Source of the DNA: a virus
IMG/VR virus record: IMGVR_UViG_3300044655_000477
Coordinates: 1-24,839 of that record
Strand: one strand, 5' to 3'
DNA: 24,839 bases
The notes beneath the pieces are model-generated. The model did not search any database and was not told the origin of the DNA. It was given only the letters and a program-made list of their open reading frames with translations. Made by a program: the position numbers and the translations under genes. Shown here one piece after another: positions 1 through 5,438 of this stretch (its first letter is position 1; each line of letters opens with the position of its first letter).

Positions 1-1
1 A

Positions 2-547
2 CGGGCTGCTTTTATCCTGAGTCAGACAGTCATAGGTAAGCATGCGTACCTAGATAAGAAAGGTTTTATAGGCGCAGAGGACATGGTGTGGGGGCATGAA
101 GGTAAGAAAACGATGGTCATTCCTATGCGGGTGGATGGACACTTAGTCGGATGTCAGCTAATCGAGGAGGACGGATCTAAGAAGTTTCTGTATGGTCAGC
201 GCACCAGTAATGCGGAGTTGGTCATGGATAACAAGGGGATTCATATTCTTTGTGAAGGTTATGCAACGGGTCTGTCTATCCAAGAGGCTTTTAAAAAAAT
301 GAGCCGGAGGTACACGATACATGTATGTTTTAGCGCGGGGAACATGAAGAAGGTAGCGCAGGGCTTACCGGATGGACTCATAGTTGCGGACAACGATAAA
401 AGTAAGACGGGGGAGAGGGTCGCAAAGGAGATCGGATGGAAGTATTGGATGAGCGAAGTCGAAGGAGAGGACGCTAACGATACGCATCAAAGGATAGGCG
501 TTCTCCGGTTTGGATTAAGCCTAGTGCGCTCATTGAATATGGTCTGA
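2..547 (+). CDS. Phage primase, Toprim-domain C-terminal part (5' end outside window)
   Basis: The frame is open to the left edge, so only the last 181 residues are present; an ATG at 83 is internal. Near the left edge a HAYLDKKGF stretch matches the H.Y...KG motif typical of phage P4-type and Toprim_3 primases. Further on come CEGYATGLSIQEA (the Toprim glutamate motif) and IVADNDKSKTGE (the DxD-type metal-binding motif), followed by GEDANDTHQRIG, which usually ends this family. The protein would make RNA primers for phage DNA replication. It is the only rightward gene left of the minus-strand block and overlaps the last gene of that block tail to tail by 18 bases. The family call is strong; whether a helicase domain lies upstream or in another gene cannot be seen. 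Confidence 0.85.
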   Translation, partial: RAAFILSQTVIGKHAYLDKKGFIGAEDMVWGHEGKKTMVIPMRVDGHLVGCQLIEEDGSKKFLYGQRTSNAELVMDNKGIHILCEGYATGLSIQEAFKKMSRRYTIHVCFSAGNMKKVAQGLPDGLIVADNDKSKTGERVAKEIGWKYWMSEVEGEDANDTHQRIGVLRFGLSLVRSLNMV

Positions 548-730
548 GTAATACATGTAGTCAACGCTCAAGATTTCGGGGTGCATAGCCTCCGCCATCT
601 TGAGGTTTGACAGTATCTCTAAACCGATTTCGTAGCTCATCATGCCGTGTCCTATGTGGTCAGACTTGACAGTTACGAAACCGGATTCATCTTCTACGAG
701 GTAGATTGCAAAGAGTGTTTTCTTTTTCAT
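530..730 (-). CDS. Small hypothetical protein, 66 aa
   Basis: I place the start at 730 (MKKKTLFAIYLVEDESG) rather than at the longer frame start at 835, because 730 overlaps the stop of the upstream gene as ATGA, the arrangement used throughout this block. There is no good Shine-Dalgarno site, so translation probably depends on coupling. The sequence is acidic and methionine-rich at the end (MHPEILSVDYMYYSDHIQ). I recognise no family. It is the last gene of the minus-strand block and its 3' end overlaps the primase gene on the other strand. Confidence 0.6.
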   Translation of the reverse strand: MKKKTLFAIYLVEDESGFVTVKSDHIGHGMMSYEIGLEILSNLKMAEAMHPEILSVDYMYYSDHIQ

Positions 731-912
731 CAAAACATTTTGCCTAAACAATAGCCGATTGCAATACAAATGATGGCTATTTGAAGGGTCTCTTGCCAGT
801 AAGTCGGACGTTTTTTCATGATCTCGATAGCGCATCCGTAGCGGGCGCGGTGTTCGGGGTCGTCGGGAAAAGCCTCGGCTAAGGTGCGGGGGTAGGTGCG
901 AGTTGTATCCAT
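730..912 (-). CDS. Small membrane protein, 60 aa, single C-terminal segment
   Basis: The first 40 residues are polar (DTTRTYPRTLAEAF, then DDPEHRARYG). The last 18 residues (LQIAIICIAIGYCLGKMF) form one hydrophobic stretch long enough to cross a membrane, so this is probably a tail-anchored inner-membrane protein. The stop overlaps the next start as ATGA. The Shine-Dalgarno signal is weak. The function is unknown; small one-pass membrane proteins in phage early blocks are often host-directed, but nothing in the sequence proves this. Confidence 0.55.
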   Translation of the reverse strand: MDTTRTYPRTLAEAFPDDPEHRARYGCAIEIMKKRPTYWQETLQIAIICIAIGYCLGKMF

Positions 913-914
913 GA

Positions 915-1079
915 TTAGTCCAATGATTCTTTTACTTGAATGAGTTCTTCAAGGGTGTCGATGATAAAGCCGTAGAGGTCTGTCACTTCGGGGGGTTTAC
1001 CCTCAGCAAAAGCCCTGCGTTCCATGTCTCGGAATATGTCTAGCTTCTCATCGTCCCAGTAGCTTGATTGGTAGTTCAT
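915..1079 (-). CDS. Small hypothetical protein, 54 aa
   Basis: A short frame beginning MNYQSSYWDDEKLDIF and ending EELIQVKESLD. An AGAGG Shine-Dalgarno site lies seven bases before the ATG. The ATG overlaps the stop of the upstream gene (CTATGA), and the frame fills a gap that would otherwise be empty. The protein is acidic and probably helical (RDMERRAFAEGK is amphipathic). I recognise no family. The tight fit with both neighbours is the main evidence that the gene is real. Confidence 0.6.
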   Translation of the reverse strand: MNYQSSYWDDEKLDIFRDMERRAFAEGKPPEVTDLYGFIIDTLEELIQVKESLD

Positions 1080-1240
1080 AGTTTTGCCTCTAATTCTTTT
1101 AAGATTTCCCGCGCCAATATGACGCGCTCGTTGTCTATTTGTGCCTGCCCACTATCAGTAAAGTCACCATAGTGTTCCTCGACAAAATATTGCGCGAGAA
1201 ACAATGCCATTTTTAGCGCGTGTATTTGATCTTTGGTCAT
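1076..1240 (-). CDS. Small hypothetical protein, 54 aa
   Basis: The frame starts MTKDQIHALKMALFLAQYF and ends REILKELEAKL. It starts directly at one of the six copies of the AGGAGACCATCCGATG module, giving a strong ribosome site. Its TGA overlaps the ATG of the next gene. The residues suggest one or two helices; the N-terminal half is fairly hydrophobic but is interrupted by charges, so it is probably soluble. The function is unknown. Confidence 0.65.
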   Translation of the reverse strand: MTKDQIHALKMALFLAQYFVEEHYGDFTDSGQAQIDNERVILAREILKELEAKL

Positions 1241-1254
1241 CGGATGGTCTCCTC
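1238..1254 (-). repeat. Start-codon module, copy 1 (AGGAGACCATCCGATG)
   Basis: A 16-base identical repeat that on the minus strand gives Shine-Dalgarno AGGAG, a fixed spacer and the ATG of the gene starting at 1240. The upstream gene's TGA overlaps its first bases. Confidence 0.9.
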
Positions 1255-1414
1255 AATCGTCTGTGTCTGTGTTTAGTTCAACGAATGGTTGTTCGTCATG
1301 GATAAATGAGTCGTCTACGCTAGCAATTTTGCTGCGATTTCCGGCATCCCACACCATTACGTCAAGGTGCGGGGGCAGTTCGCTTAGGTGGGCGATTAGT
1401 TCTGATACTTTCAT
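1253..1414 (-). CDS. Small hypothetical protein, 53 aa (MKVSELI family)
   Basis: The frame begins MKVSELIAHLSELPPHLDV, then VWDAGN, and ends FVELNTDTDD. This resembles a small family I remember from many phages and some plasmids, with the pattern MKVxELIxxLxxLPxxxxV followed by a conserved aspartate region; its role is unknown. The ATG overlaps the upstream stop (ATGA). Its own TGA runs straight into the next gene's ribosome site (TGAGGAGACC), so stop and Shine-Dalgarno site overlap. The family call is from memory of the pattern. Confidence 0.7.
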   Translation of the reverse strand: MKVSELIAHLSELPPHLDVMVWDAGNRSKIASVDDSFIHDEQPFVELNTDTDD

Positions 1415-1593
1415 GGCTCCATCCCTTCGTCTATTTGTTCTTGATAATGTTGGTTTATGTTTTCATCTGTATAGGTGGTAAAGCCACCTTTGGCAAAGAA
1501 AAGCACGTTGTCTTCTAGCCATTCGGGGTTATCTAATAAGTACTGCAATTCATAACGAGTCATGGCATCAATTTTTTCTTTACGTGTCTTCAT
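1411..1593 (-). CDS. Small hypothetical protein, 60 aa
   Basis: It starts MKTRKEKIDAMTRYELQYLL and ends QHYQEQIDEGMEP. The middle (WLEDNVLFFAKGGFTTY) looks like a short beta hairpin between two helices. The start is fixed by a copy of the 16-base AGGAGACCATCCGATG module. The upstream gene encodes that module in its own last codons, so the two genes are translationally coupled. I recognise no family. Confidence 0.7.
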   Translation of the reverse strand: MKTRKEKIDAMTRYELQYLLDNPEWLEDNVLFFAKGGFTTYTDENINQHYQEQIDEGMEP

Positions 1594-1877
1594 CGGATGG
1601 TCTCCTCAATATATTGTTTGGCTTCTTCCTTGGTATCAAAGCATCGGTAATCTCCGTTCTCATCAATCCACTCATCGCAAGTCTTGCCGAATATGACCCA
1701 TACGTCACCTACTCTTTCAGTCTCCCAACAGTTGGGGTCATTGAATCTCTCCATGTAAAGCTCATGCACAATCTTTTTGCAGATCGTATCTTCTACGCCA
1801 GTCAGTCGCTCAAGTTCTGCCGGATGGTTTTCAACCAATAGATCGACGATCTGTGCTTTTAGTTCTGCGCGGGTCAT
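1590..1877 (-). CDS. Hypothetical protein, 95 aa, ending EETIR
   Basis: It starts MTRAELKAQIVDLLVENHPA and has an aromatic-rich middle (CWETERVGDVWVIFGKTCDEW) and a final YRCFDTKEEAKQYIEETIR. The last five codons plus the stop (GAGGAGACCATCCGATGA) are the ribosome site and start codon of the next gene. Its own ATG shares one base with the upstream TAA, and GAGGAGG just upstream is a strong Shine-Dalgarno site. The C-terminal half has the look of small phage proteins that place a changed side chain or loop on a beta sheet, but no function can be assigned. Confidence 0.75.
   Translation of the reverse strand: MTRAELKAQIVDLLVENHPAELERLTGVEDTICKKIVHELYMERFNDPNCWETERVGDVWVIFGKTCDEWIDENGDYRCFDTKEEAKQYIEETIR
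1591..1607 (-). repeat. Start-codon module, copy 2
   Basis: An identical 16 bases ending in the ATG of the gene starting at 1593. It is read by the upstream gene as the codons for EETIR. Confidence 0.9.
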
Positions 1878-2272
1878 TATTCGTCCTCCTCAAGTTCATA
1901 ACAACCGATTGCATCGGCTTGGCTTTTCAATACTTTCAATGGCGTGTAGTGCAGATAAACGCTGACTAATTCGTTAACGTCAACTTCCTGTAAAAGATGG
2001 TCAAGGAAAAATTCAAGGCGGTGATTTTTGTGCATCGGCTGATCTGCGGGGATGCCAAACATCTTTCGCAGTTTGTGATTGCTTTTCTCTCCCCAATCCC
2101 AATCGGGAATGTTTAAGGCAATAGGTTTATCAAGCCCATAGAACACCCTTTCGGCTTCCTCGTAGGTGTCAAACAAGTTATTCCCTGCCATGTCCCAAAG
2201 GTATTGACCCTCAAGCTCTCCGTCCATGTGTTGCACCATGTAGCCGTCTTTGGTTTTGATAATTTCAATCAT
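1877..2272 (-). CDS. Hypothetical protein, 131 aa
   Basis: The N-terminal part (MIEIIKTKDGYMVQHMDGE, then LFDTYEEAERVFYGL) is a compact alpha/beta pattern, followed by a tryptophan-rich turn (PDWDWGEKSNHKLRKMFG) and a helical C-terminal half (HRLEFFLDHLLQEVDVNELV). The start is set by a copy of the repeated 16-base module. The acidic end (ELEEDE) encodes the GAGGAGG Shine-Dalgarno site of the next gene. I recognise no family. It is one of the larger proteins of the block and a good candidate for structure prediction. Confidence 0.75.
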   Translation of the reverse strand: MIEIIKTKDGYMVQHMDGELEGQYLWDMAGNNLFDTYEEAERVFYGLDKPIALNIPDWDWGEKSNHKLRKMFGIPADQPMHKNHRLEFFLDHLLQEVDVNELVSVYLHYTPLKVLKSQADAIGCYELEEDE

Positions 2273-2472
2273 CGGATGGTCTCCTCTAAAACTTCTGTGA
2301 TTACAAAATCGGAATGCTCACCAAGCGCGGGCAGTCCGTCCAAATAAAAGAAAATGCGTTCATCCTCTGCATCTTCTATGCCGTCCCATTCACCAAGGGC
2401 AACAGTCATGCCGTTGAATGGTTCTTTACTGTCTACCCAGTAGCCGTTAACTGTGATCGTTTCGTACTTCAT
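2269..2472 (-). CDS. Small hypothetical protein, 67 aa, ending EETIR
   Basis: It starts MKYETITVNGYWVDSKEPF and continues with a beta-rich acidic pattern (VALGEWDGIEDAEDERIFFY) before a C-terminal VITEVLEETIR. As in the gene ending at 1590, the final EETIR codons and the stop double as the ribosome site and ATG of the next gene. Its own start also lies on a copy of the module, so modules bracket this gene on both sides. The composition is strongly acidic. The function is unknown. Confidence 0.72.
   Translation of the reverse strand: MKYETITVNGYWVDSKEPFNGMTVALGEWDGIEDAEDERIFFYLDGLPALGEHSDFVITEVLEETIR
2270..2286 (-). repeat. Start-codon module, copy 3
   Basis: An identical 16 bases ending in the ATG of the gene starting at 2272. 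It is also read as EETIR by the gene upstream. Confidence 0.9.
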
Positions 2473-2486
2473 CGGATGGTCTCCTT
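2470..2486 (-). repeat. Start-codon module, copy 4
   Basis: An identical 16 bases ending in the ATG of the gene starting at 2472. Here the upstream gene stops (TAA) just before the module. Confidence 0.9.
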
Positions 2487-2800
2487 TAGTGAGTCAATGA
2501 ATAATGGTGATCGATGGTGTCGCGGATTAGGTCAAGGTTTCGCGTAGCCTGTGCGTGTTGTTCCTCGACTGTGCGCTGAGTTACTCGTGCGGGGCGTGTG
2601 CTCAAGATTGTTTTGTCGTAGTCTTTAAACGGCTCGTAAGAGAAATAATTTCCGTCTTTGTGCTCAACTGTCGCGGTCGTGCAGAGAGACCCGCCCCATC
2701 GTTTCATGGTGAGGATTCTCAGGCGCATGGTGTCGTTAATCTCAACGTGAGATTCTGTAATCCATCCTCGGTGTATTGATTTGTGAGTTTTGGTGTTCAT
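2486..2800 (-). CDS. Hypothetical protein, 104 aa
   Basis: The frame starts MNTKTHKSIHRGWITESHVE and holds a short basic and beta-rich stretch (TMRLRILTMKRWGGSLCTTA). It ends in a helix (RTVEEQHAQATRNLDLIRDT) and a histidine-rich tip (DHHYSLTH). The Shine-Dalgarno site AGAGGC is encoded by the last codons of the upstream gene, and the ATG overlaps that gene's TGA. Its TAA abuts the AGGAGACC module of the next gene. I recognise no family. Confidence 0.72.
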   Translation of the reverse strand: MNTKTHKSIHRGWITESHVEINDTMRLRILTMKRWGGSLCTTATVEHKDGNYFSYEPFKDYDKTILSTRPARVTQRTVEEQHAQATRNLDLIRDTIDHHYSLTH

Positions 2801-3105
2801 CTTGTTGCCTCTTGAATGTATGTTCTAACTGTGTTCATATCCTCGTCGCTGACTGTGTAGATGTCGCGCTGACCCCCATCAAGGCACAATCCGCCCGTAG
2901 GGTCGCCCCCATGAAAGCCCTCATGTCCGAGTAGCGTCCCGACGTAATAACGGCTCACAAACCCGCCTCGCCCGTCGTTGGTCGGATAATTCGAGTCGTA
3001 GAATTCAACCATTGGCTTGTCCTCGTCATGGGTCAGGCAATCGTCGCGCCCGAAGCGGTCGCCCTTTCGCACAATCCGGACGTTGTATTTATCAACTTTC
3101 ATCAT
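2797..3105 (-). CDS. Hypothetical protein, 102 aa, Gly/Asp-rich
   Basis: It starts MMKVDKYNVRIVRKGDRFG; the first of two adjacent ATGs is chosen because AGGAG lies seven bases before it. The middle is rich in glycine, aspartate and histidine (LLGHEGFHGGDPTGGLCLDG), which could be a metal-binding or loop-rich region. It ends DEDMNTVRTYIQEATR, where the final codons carry the next gene's ribosome site. Upstream lies one of the two long gaps of the block, containing the repeated hairpin. The function is unknown. Confidence 0.72.
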   Translation of the reverse strand: MMKVDKYNVRIVRKGDRFGRDDCLTHDEDKPMVEFYDSNYPTNDGRGGFVSRYYVGTLLGHEGFHGGDPTGGLCLDGGQRDIYTVSDEDMNTVRTYIQEATR

Positions 3106-3123
3106 TTAGTTTCTCCTGTTCGG

Positions 3124-3163
3124 GCAAAAGTACCCTCCAAAGCCCTCAAAAAGGGCTTCAGGC
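3124..3163 (-). repeat. Repeated intergenic hairpin, copy 1
   Basis: The arms AAGCCCT (3140-3146) and AGGGCTT (3152-3158) pair perfectly around a five-base loop. The flanks (GGGCAAAAGTACC on one side, CAGGC on the other) match the second copy near 4880. It lies between the stop at 3166 and the start at 3105. There is no uridine run after it on the minus strand, so a simple terminator is unlikely; attenuation, RNA processing or message protection are options. Confidence 0.75.
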
Positions 3164-3165
3164 GG

Positions 3166-3339
3166 TTATCTAGCCTCTGCCCTACCTATCTCAAACAATC
3201 GGATGATCTCTAGGCGGTTGGCGCGGTCTTGGGCGGTGGCATTGGCTAGCCAAGTGCGGTAAAAATTCGCTCGTGTGCTGCTTTTTGTGCGCTCGAATTT
3301 ATAGCCCATGTCGATGATGTAAGCGGGTGGGTAGTTCAT
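3166..3339 (-). CDS. Small basic hypothetical protein, 57 aa
   Basis: The frame reads MNYPPAYIIDMGYKFERTK at the start, then RANFYRTWLANATAQDRANR, and ends FEIGRAEAR. GAGGAGG lies seven bases before the ATG, an excellent ribosome site, and it is encoded by the upstream gene. The protein is basic and helical and could bind nucleic acid, but no family is recognised. Inside the gene, near 3197-3212, is a sequence matching 12 of 16 bases of the block's start-codon module, in the correct orientation. Confidence 0.62.
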   Translation of the reverse strand: MNYPPAYIIDMGYKFERTKSSTRANFYRTWLANATAQDRANRLEIIRLFEIGRAEAR

Positions 3340-3485
3340 CCTGTAACCTCCTCAATGACGGAGAAAAGGCGGTTTAGTTCCTCATCGCTTAGATCAAGCT
3401 CGCGGGCGATCAGGTCGCTAGTTGCTTGGTGCGACAAAGTTATGCGGGCAATCTCGAAAATGGTTTGTAGGTCTGACTTGCTCAT
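3336..3485 (-). CDS. Small helical protein, 49 aa
   Basis: It starts MSKSDLQTIFEIARITLSHQ and continues ATSDLIARELDLSDEELNRL. The pattern suggests three short helices, with LIARELDLSDEEL reminiscent of a helix-turn-helix, but it is too short to be sure. The C-terminal codons for IEEVTG and the stop (GAGGAGGTTACAGGATGA) contain the ribosome site and start of the next gene, the same layout as the EETIR endings with a different sequence. Its own start has GAGGA five bases upstream. Confidence 0.62.
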   Translation of the reverse strand: MSKSDLQTIFEIARITLSHQATSDLIARELDLSDEELNRLFSVIEEVTG

Positions 3486-3492
3486 GTTGTCC

Positions 3493-3771
3493 TCACTTGT
3501 ACAAAATCAAGTCGCGAAGTGTTCGCATCTCATCGCGCCATGATTGCCCGCAGATATAGTTCACCCCTCCATCGTCAACAGTCACGCGAGAGAAAAGCCC
3601 CGCATCTTGCCAAAGGGACAAAGGAAGGTTAATTCGTCGCGCCAGTTTGTTGACTGTTTCGCGTCTGCAATACTTGCTGACCATGCAGAGTAAATCGTGC
3701 TTTTGTGCATCGGTCAGGGTGGCGGGTTTCCCCGCTTTAGCGTCACAGATAAGGTTGTTGAGGTTGGTCAT
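3493..3771 (-). CDS. Hypothetical protein, 92 aa
   Basis: The N-terminal half is basic and helical (LTDAQKHDLLCMVSKYCRRE, then VNKLARRINLPLSLW); the C-terminal half is beta-like (FSRVTVDDGGVNYICGQSW) and ends RDEMRTLRDLILYK. Four cysteines are present but not in a clear zinc pattern. The start lies on a copy of the AGGAGACCATCCGATG module. A role in binding nucleic acid is possible from composition only. I recognise no family. Confidence 0.7.
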   Translation of the reverse strand: MTNLNNLICDAKAGKPATLTDAQKHDLLCMVSKYCRRETVNKLARRINLPLSLWQDAGLFSRVTVDDGGVNYICGQSWRDEMRTLRDLILYK

Positions 3772-3785
3772 CGGATGGTCTCCTT
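3769..3785 (-). repeat. Start-codon module, copy 5
   Basis: An identical 16 bases ending in the ATG of the gene starting at 3771. The upstream TAA abuts it. Confidence 0.9.
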
Positions 3786-4264
3786 TAAAAGAATTTTGCG
3801 TTTCCGTTTTCGGTGAATTGGTAATCGTTAATCGTCAAGTGTTCGTCGATACATTCGTCGGAGTAGTAAGCCTCTACATCGTTGCGGACGGCTCGCGTGA
3901 AGTTATAAAGGGCATCGTCAAACGCGCCTTTGGCGTTTCCGGTGCGTTTAAATTCGTCGTAGAAGTGGGCGAACAGTTCGCAGTCAAGCCACAATCCGGT
4001 GGGCATCTTGTCGCGATCTTGCTCGGACAGTTTGACCCCTCGGAAGTTTTCATTAGTTGCATTGGTGGTCACATAGCCGGATGAATCCCCAAGGGAGTAG
4101 TCCTTGACCTTGACCCCGAAGTGGTCACAGAAGGCGGTCAGGCAGTCCTTTGCTTCATCAAACCAAGGGTAATCGGATGAAACCCGATACCACTCGCGGG
4201 CTTTTTCCTTTGCTCGGTCGTCCAGTTCGTCGAAAGAAAAGACGTTGATTTCTATTGTTTTCAT
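3785..4264 (-). CDS. Conserved phage protein of unknown function, 159 aa
   Basis: The largest protein of the block. Its N-terminus (MKTIEINVFSFDEL, then AKEKAREWYR) matches a pattern I remember from many phage and some bacterial proteins: an opening beta strand, then FDEL..xAKxKA..WYR. Some database entries for that family carry an antitoxin-type name, but I know of no demonstrated function. The rest has aromatic and acidic patches (FAHFYDEFKRTGNAKGAFDD, EAYYSDECIDEHL). The start overlaps the upstream stop (ATGA) with AAGGAG five bases before it. Its TAA touches the next module copy. Confidence 0.75.
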   Translation of the reverse strand: MKTIEINVFSFDELDDRAKEKAREWYRVSSDYPWFDEAKDCLTAFCDHFGVKVKDYSLGDSSGYVTTNATNENFRGVKLSEQDRDKMPTGLWLDCELFAHFYDEFKRTGNAKGAFDDALYNFTRAVRNDVEAYYSDECIDEHLTINDYQFTENGNAKFF

Positions 4265-4470
4265 GATTGCTCCTTTGTGGCTTCTAGGTGGTTATGAAGT
4301 TGCTCAAGTACTTGGGCGCGTGTGCCGGTATAGCCCTCGTTTTTGAGGATTTGATAAGCGGATTGACCCCGCTTTTTCATGCCCGCGATCTCAAGGCGCA
4401 AAGCCCCCCGAAGGGCTAAAAGGCGGTAGCGGGCGATCTTTTCGGGCGTGTCTAGGACAATGGCAGTCAT
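4261..4470 (-). CDS. Conserved small phage protein, 69 aa
   Basis: It begins MTAIVLDTPEKIARYRLLAL, then RGALRLEIAGMKKRGQSAY and a helical C-terminus. This resembles a small protein common in phages of proteobacteria (pattern VLDTPE.I...RLLALRGALKLE..GM..RG.SAY); its role is unknown. The fold is probably all-helical and may bind DNA, as suggested by the basic second half. The ATG overlaps the upstream stop. The final codons for TKEQS carry the AAGGAG of the next gene. Confidence 0.78.
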   Translation of the reverse strand: MTAIVLDTPEKIARYRLLALRGALRLEIAGMKKRGQSAYQILKNEGYTGTRAQVLEQLHNHLEATKEQS

Positions 4471-4625
4471 GAGTTAATCCATTCCTCAAAGGTTTTAAGT
4501 GGCTCTCCGTTGCGGGTAATATCTCCGCCCTTGCCGTCATCGGCACAGGCTAGATAAATCTCATACTCTTGCGAGTTCGTGCCTCGCGCTTGGGTCTGCC
4601 ATGTGTCTAGGGTTTCGAGTTTCAT
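4467..4625 (-). CDS. Small hypothetical protein, 52 aa
   Basis: It reads MKLETLDTWQTQARGTNSQE, then YEIYLACADDGKGGDITRNG, and ends EPLKTFEEWINS. It resembles small proteins I remember from related phages with the same order of motifs (DTWQTQARGTNS, then TGxPLKTFxEW). The start is on a copy of the 16-base module. The TGA overlaps the ATG of the next gene. The function is unknown. Confidence 0.7.
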   Translation of the reverse strand: MKLETLDTWQTQARGTNSQEYEIYLACADDGKGGDITRNGEPLKTFEEWINS

Positions 4626-4639
4626 CGGATGGTCTCCTT
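4623..4639 (-). repeat. Start-codon module, copy 6
   Basis: An identical 16 bases ending in the ATG of the gene starting at 4625. It is preceded by the palindrome TAAACGTTTA, which holds the upstream stop. Confidence 0.9.
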
Positions 4640-4843
4640 TTAAACGTTTAAAAAAGTGTTGTCGCGGATGGATTCAAAAAGATCAGTCAAGCACCGATAT
4701 TCGCCATAAGCGATAGCGCGGTCGAAGTCGTTTTCTTTGAGTTGGTTTGTGCCGTTGTCAGGGTCAAAACCCCAAATGCGTTCGAGCTTGTCGATCTGCA
4801 TTAACAGTTCGTTGGTGAGGTTTTCTTTGCTAAATCTGAGCAT
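4640..4843 (-). CDS. Small hypothetical protein, 67 aa
   Basis: It starts MLRFSKENLTNELLMQIDKL and is acidic and helical, ending SIRDNTFLNV. The Shine-Dalgarno site AAGGA lies seven bases before the ATG. It is the first gene after the second repeated hairpin. The stop sits in a short perfect palindrome (TAAACGTTTA) immediately before the next gene's AGGAG module. I recognise no family. Confidence 0.68.
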   Translation of the reverse strand: MLRFSKENLTNELLMQIDKLERIWGFDPDNGTNQLKENDFDRAIAYGEYRCLTDLFESIRDNTFLNV

Positions 4844-4863
4844 GGTTTTTCCTTTTGGTGGTT

Positions 4864-4904
4864 GGGTAAGTAATCCCCAAAGCCCTCACACAAGGGCTTC
4901 AGGC
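4864..4904 (-). repeat. Repeated intergenic hairpin, copy 2
   Basis: The same seven-base arms (AAGCCCT at 4880-4886, AGGGCTT at 4893-4899) enclose a six-base loop of different sequence. It lies between the stop at 4910 and the start at 4843. The loops differ while the arms and flanks are kept, which points to selection on the structure or to a recent duplication. Confidence 0.75.
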
Positions 4905-4909
4905 ATTGC

Positions 4910-5149
4910 TTAGCGCGTTTTTTTCTTGTCGAAGAACCCAAGCCACTGAGTGCCGTCAACTTGGGGCTGAAACAGGTTTATTTCATACTCTTGGGTATGC
5001 GGAACAGGCACAAGGAACAGGTTGTAGGCGTAGCCCTCTTTATCCATGTGCTTGATAAGTTGCCGGAGGTCTCGCTTTTCGGTGGTTGTGATGTAAGTGA
5101 AAGCGGATGAGGCGAAGAAGTGGCAGTGGTCGGGTTGTGTGTTGGTCAT
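4910..5149 (-). CDS. Hypothetical protein, 79 aa
   Basis: The frame has an alpha/beta pattern: MTNTQPDHCHFFASSAF, then TTEKRDLRQLIKHMDKEGYA, YNLFLVPVPHTQEYEINLF and QPQVDGTQWLGFFDKKKTR. It could form a small domain of one helix on a three-stranded sheet. There is no clear Shine-Dalgarno site; the leader has a CCACCAAAAAAAACC run that also occurs, with GGA inserted, before the next gene at 4843. The function is unknown. Confidence 0.65.
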   Translation of the reverse strand: MTNTQPDHCHFFASSAFTYITTTEKRDLRQLIKHMDKEGYAYNLFLVPVPHTQEYEINLFQPQVDGTQWLGFFDKKKTR

Positions 5150-5165
5150 GGTTTTTTTTGGTGGG

Positions 5166-5438
5166 TTATTGGCGTTTAAAGTTTGCTCCGTCGATCATCA
5201 TTCGGAAGATTCCGTTTTTGTAGGCGAAGATTACGGCTTTGGAGGCGGTCTCAGAAATTGAACAGGTGTCACATGTGACAGTCAGTGTGAACTTATAGCC
5301 ATCATTGACCTTTCGCACGATCAGGTCGTGTTGATCGTTGAGCTTGAAACGTGCAACAGGCAGGGCTTTGATCTGCTCTGATACCGCAAGGGTGAGGCTT
5401 TGTGTCATGGTGTCGCTGATTGGTTGGTTGGTTAACAT
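5166..5438 (-). CDS. Hypothetical protein, 90 aa, first gene of the minus-strand block
   Basis: The start at 5438 (MLTNQPISDTMTQSLTLAV) is chosen over a longer frame start at 5522 because AAAGGA lies six bases before it and the longer version would begin inside the promoter region. The middle and end are beta-rich (DLIVRKVNDGYKFTLTVTCD, then SKAVIFAYKNGIFRMMIDG). Two nearby cysteines (CDTC) might bind a metal but have no partner pair. It would be the first translated gene of the leftward transcript. I recognise no family. Confidence 0.65.
   Translation of the reverse strand: MLTNQPISDTMTQSLTLAVSEQIKALPVARFKLNDQHDLIVRKVNDGYKFTLTVTCDTCSISETASKAVIFAYKNGIFRMMIDGANFKRQ

Noticed and set aside
3185-3213. 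An extra start site at the decayed module inside the 3166-3339 gene
   Set aside because: The start codon position is ATT and is followed by a stop after two codons, so no protein can be made from it.
1238-4639. The 16-base repeats as a CRISPR array
   Set aside because: The spacing is irregular (200 to 1300 bases), the repeats are short, and each ends in a start codon of a gene.
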